DNA of 42,280 bases, from assembly GCA_002453155.1 (NCBI GenBank), contig DKGG01000048.1, forward strand, positions 1-42,280, written 5' to 3'. Within the stretch, counting starts at the first letter, position 1. Every line of letters starts with the position of its first letter. Below the pieces are notes generated by a model. It saw nothing but the letters and a program-made list of their open reading frames with translations, did not search any database and was not told where the DNA came from. The DNA is from Bdellovibrionaceae bacterium UBA6776 (lineage in GTDB: Bacteria; Bdellovibrionota; Bdellovibrionia; Bdellovibrionales; UBA1609). A program made the position numbers and the translations under genes. This document shows positions 41,992 through 42,280 of the stretch, piece by piece.

Positions 41992-42280
41992 AGAAAATGA
42001 ATTTCGCGAAACGATTTTCACTCAATAATTTTACAACCGCCTACGAAGCGGTATGGCGAAATTGATCTTTTTTTAAATTTTGTTTGACGCTGTTTTGTTC
42101 GAATAAATTTGGATGAAGTGGAAAGTCAATAGTGTCCATGCAGTGGTATTTAGGGCGTGTTGCGGCCTCAATGCAGCTTTCTTTTTTCGGCCGCAAGAAC
42201 GACCGTGCGGAGAATTTGAAAAGCCCATACATGCAATTTTAAGAGTCGAAAACGGGAAATAAAAACCCATGGTAATGTTC

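Noticed and set aside
42041..42270. Two overlapping reverse frames at the window end
   Set aside because: They are the same bases read in two frames, with basic, aromatic-rich nonsense and no ribosome site.

Overview
This 42.3 kb window looks like part of the chromosome of a Gram-negative bacterium, most likely a free-living or predatory relative of Bdellovibrio (Bdellovibrionota). The evidence is indirect: TolC/RND efflux, two outer-membrane beta-barrel proteins, many lipoproteins and signal-peptide-bearing proteins of no recognised family, a secreted RAP-domain protein and a secreted caspase-like protein. No rRNA or intact tRNA gene and no recognisable integrase gene is visible. By eye, base composition changes along the window: roughly 1-28 kb is AT-rich and about 28.5-41 kb is clearly more GC-rich.

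Left block (1-11.3 kb). A leftward three-gene group encodes a DUF6268-like outer-membrane barrel, an MBL-fold lipoprotein hydrolase and a c-type cytochrome whose lipoprotein signal peptide is cut off by a single-base frameshift. Divergently, a tight seven-gene operon encodes a TetR regulator, TolC, a very short membrane-fusion protein, an RND pump, an iron superoxide dismutase, a 14-TM MFS exporter and an FMN reductase: a drug and redox stress operon. The pump lacks the usual TM4 aspartate pair, and its adaptor lacks the barrel-sandwich and hairpin region.

Accessory block (11.3-23.1 kb). This is the most unusual part. Two cassettes lie in tandem, each starting at a 3' fragment of a tRNA-Leu(UAA) gene and ending at an 83-bp repeat. 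Cassette 1 holds a small exported protein, a radical SAM enzyme, a GNAT-like protein, an orphan SBP_bac_5-type solute-binding protein and a histidine kinase. Cassette 2 holds a PadR regulator, a HAAS-like membrane protein, small ORFs, a second orphan solute-binding protein and a stand-alone YcaO enzyme. A HigBA-type toxin-antitoxin pair sits between them. My inference is two related peptide-modification and peptide-sensing modules that accumulated at one tRNA site.

Secreted-protein block (23.1-31.7 kb). It contains two exported proteins of unknown function, a three-gene caspase-like operon, a RAP-domain protein and a 594-residue protein with a possible C-terminal toxin-like domain.

Right block (31.7-41.1 kb). 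It contains divergent nhaA and nhaR, a bacterial aeRF1-like (Balon-like) gene overlapping an HPF-like gene (ribosome hibernation or rescue), a DUF2892 protein, and a leftward iron-uptake operon: porin, imelysin, di-haem DUF1111 protein, cupredoxin, FTR1 permease and a lipoprotein. The last 1.1 kb has no convincing gene and carries degenerate duplicated non-coding sequence.
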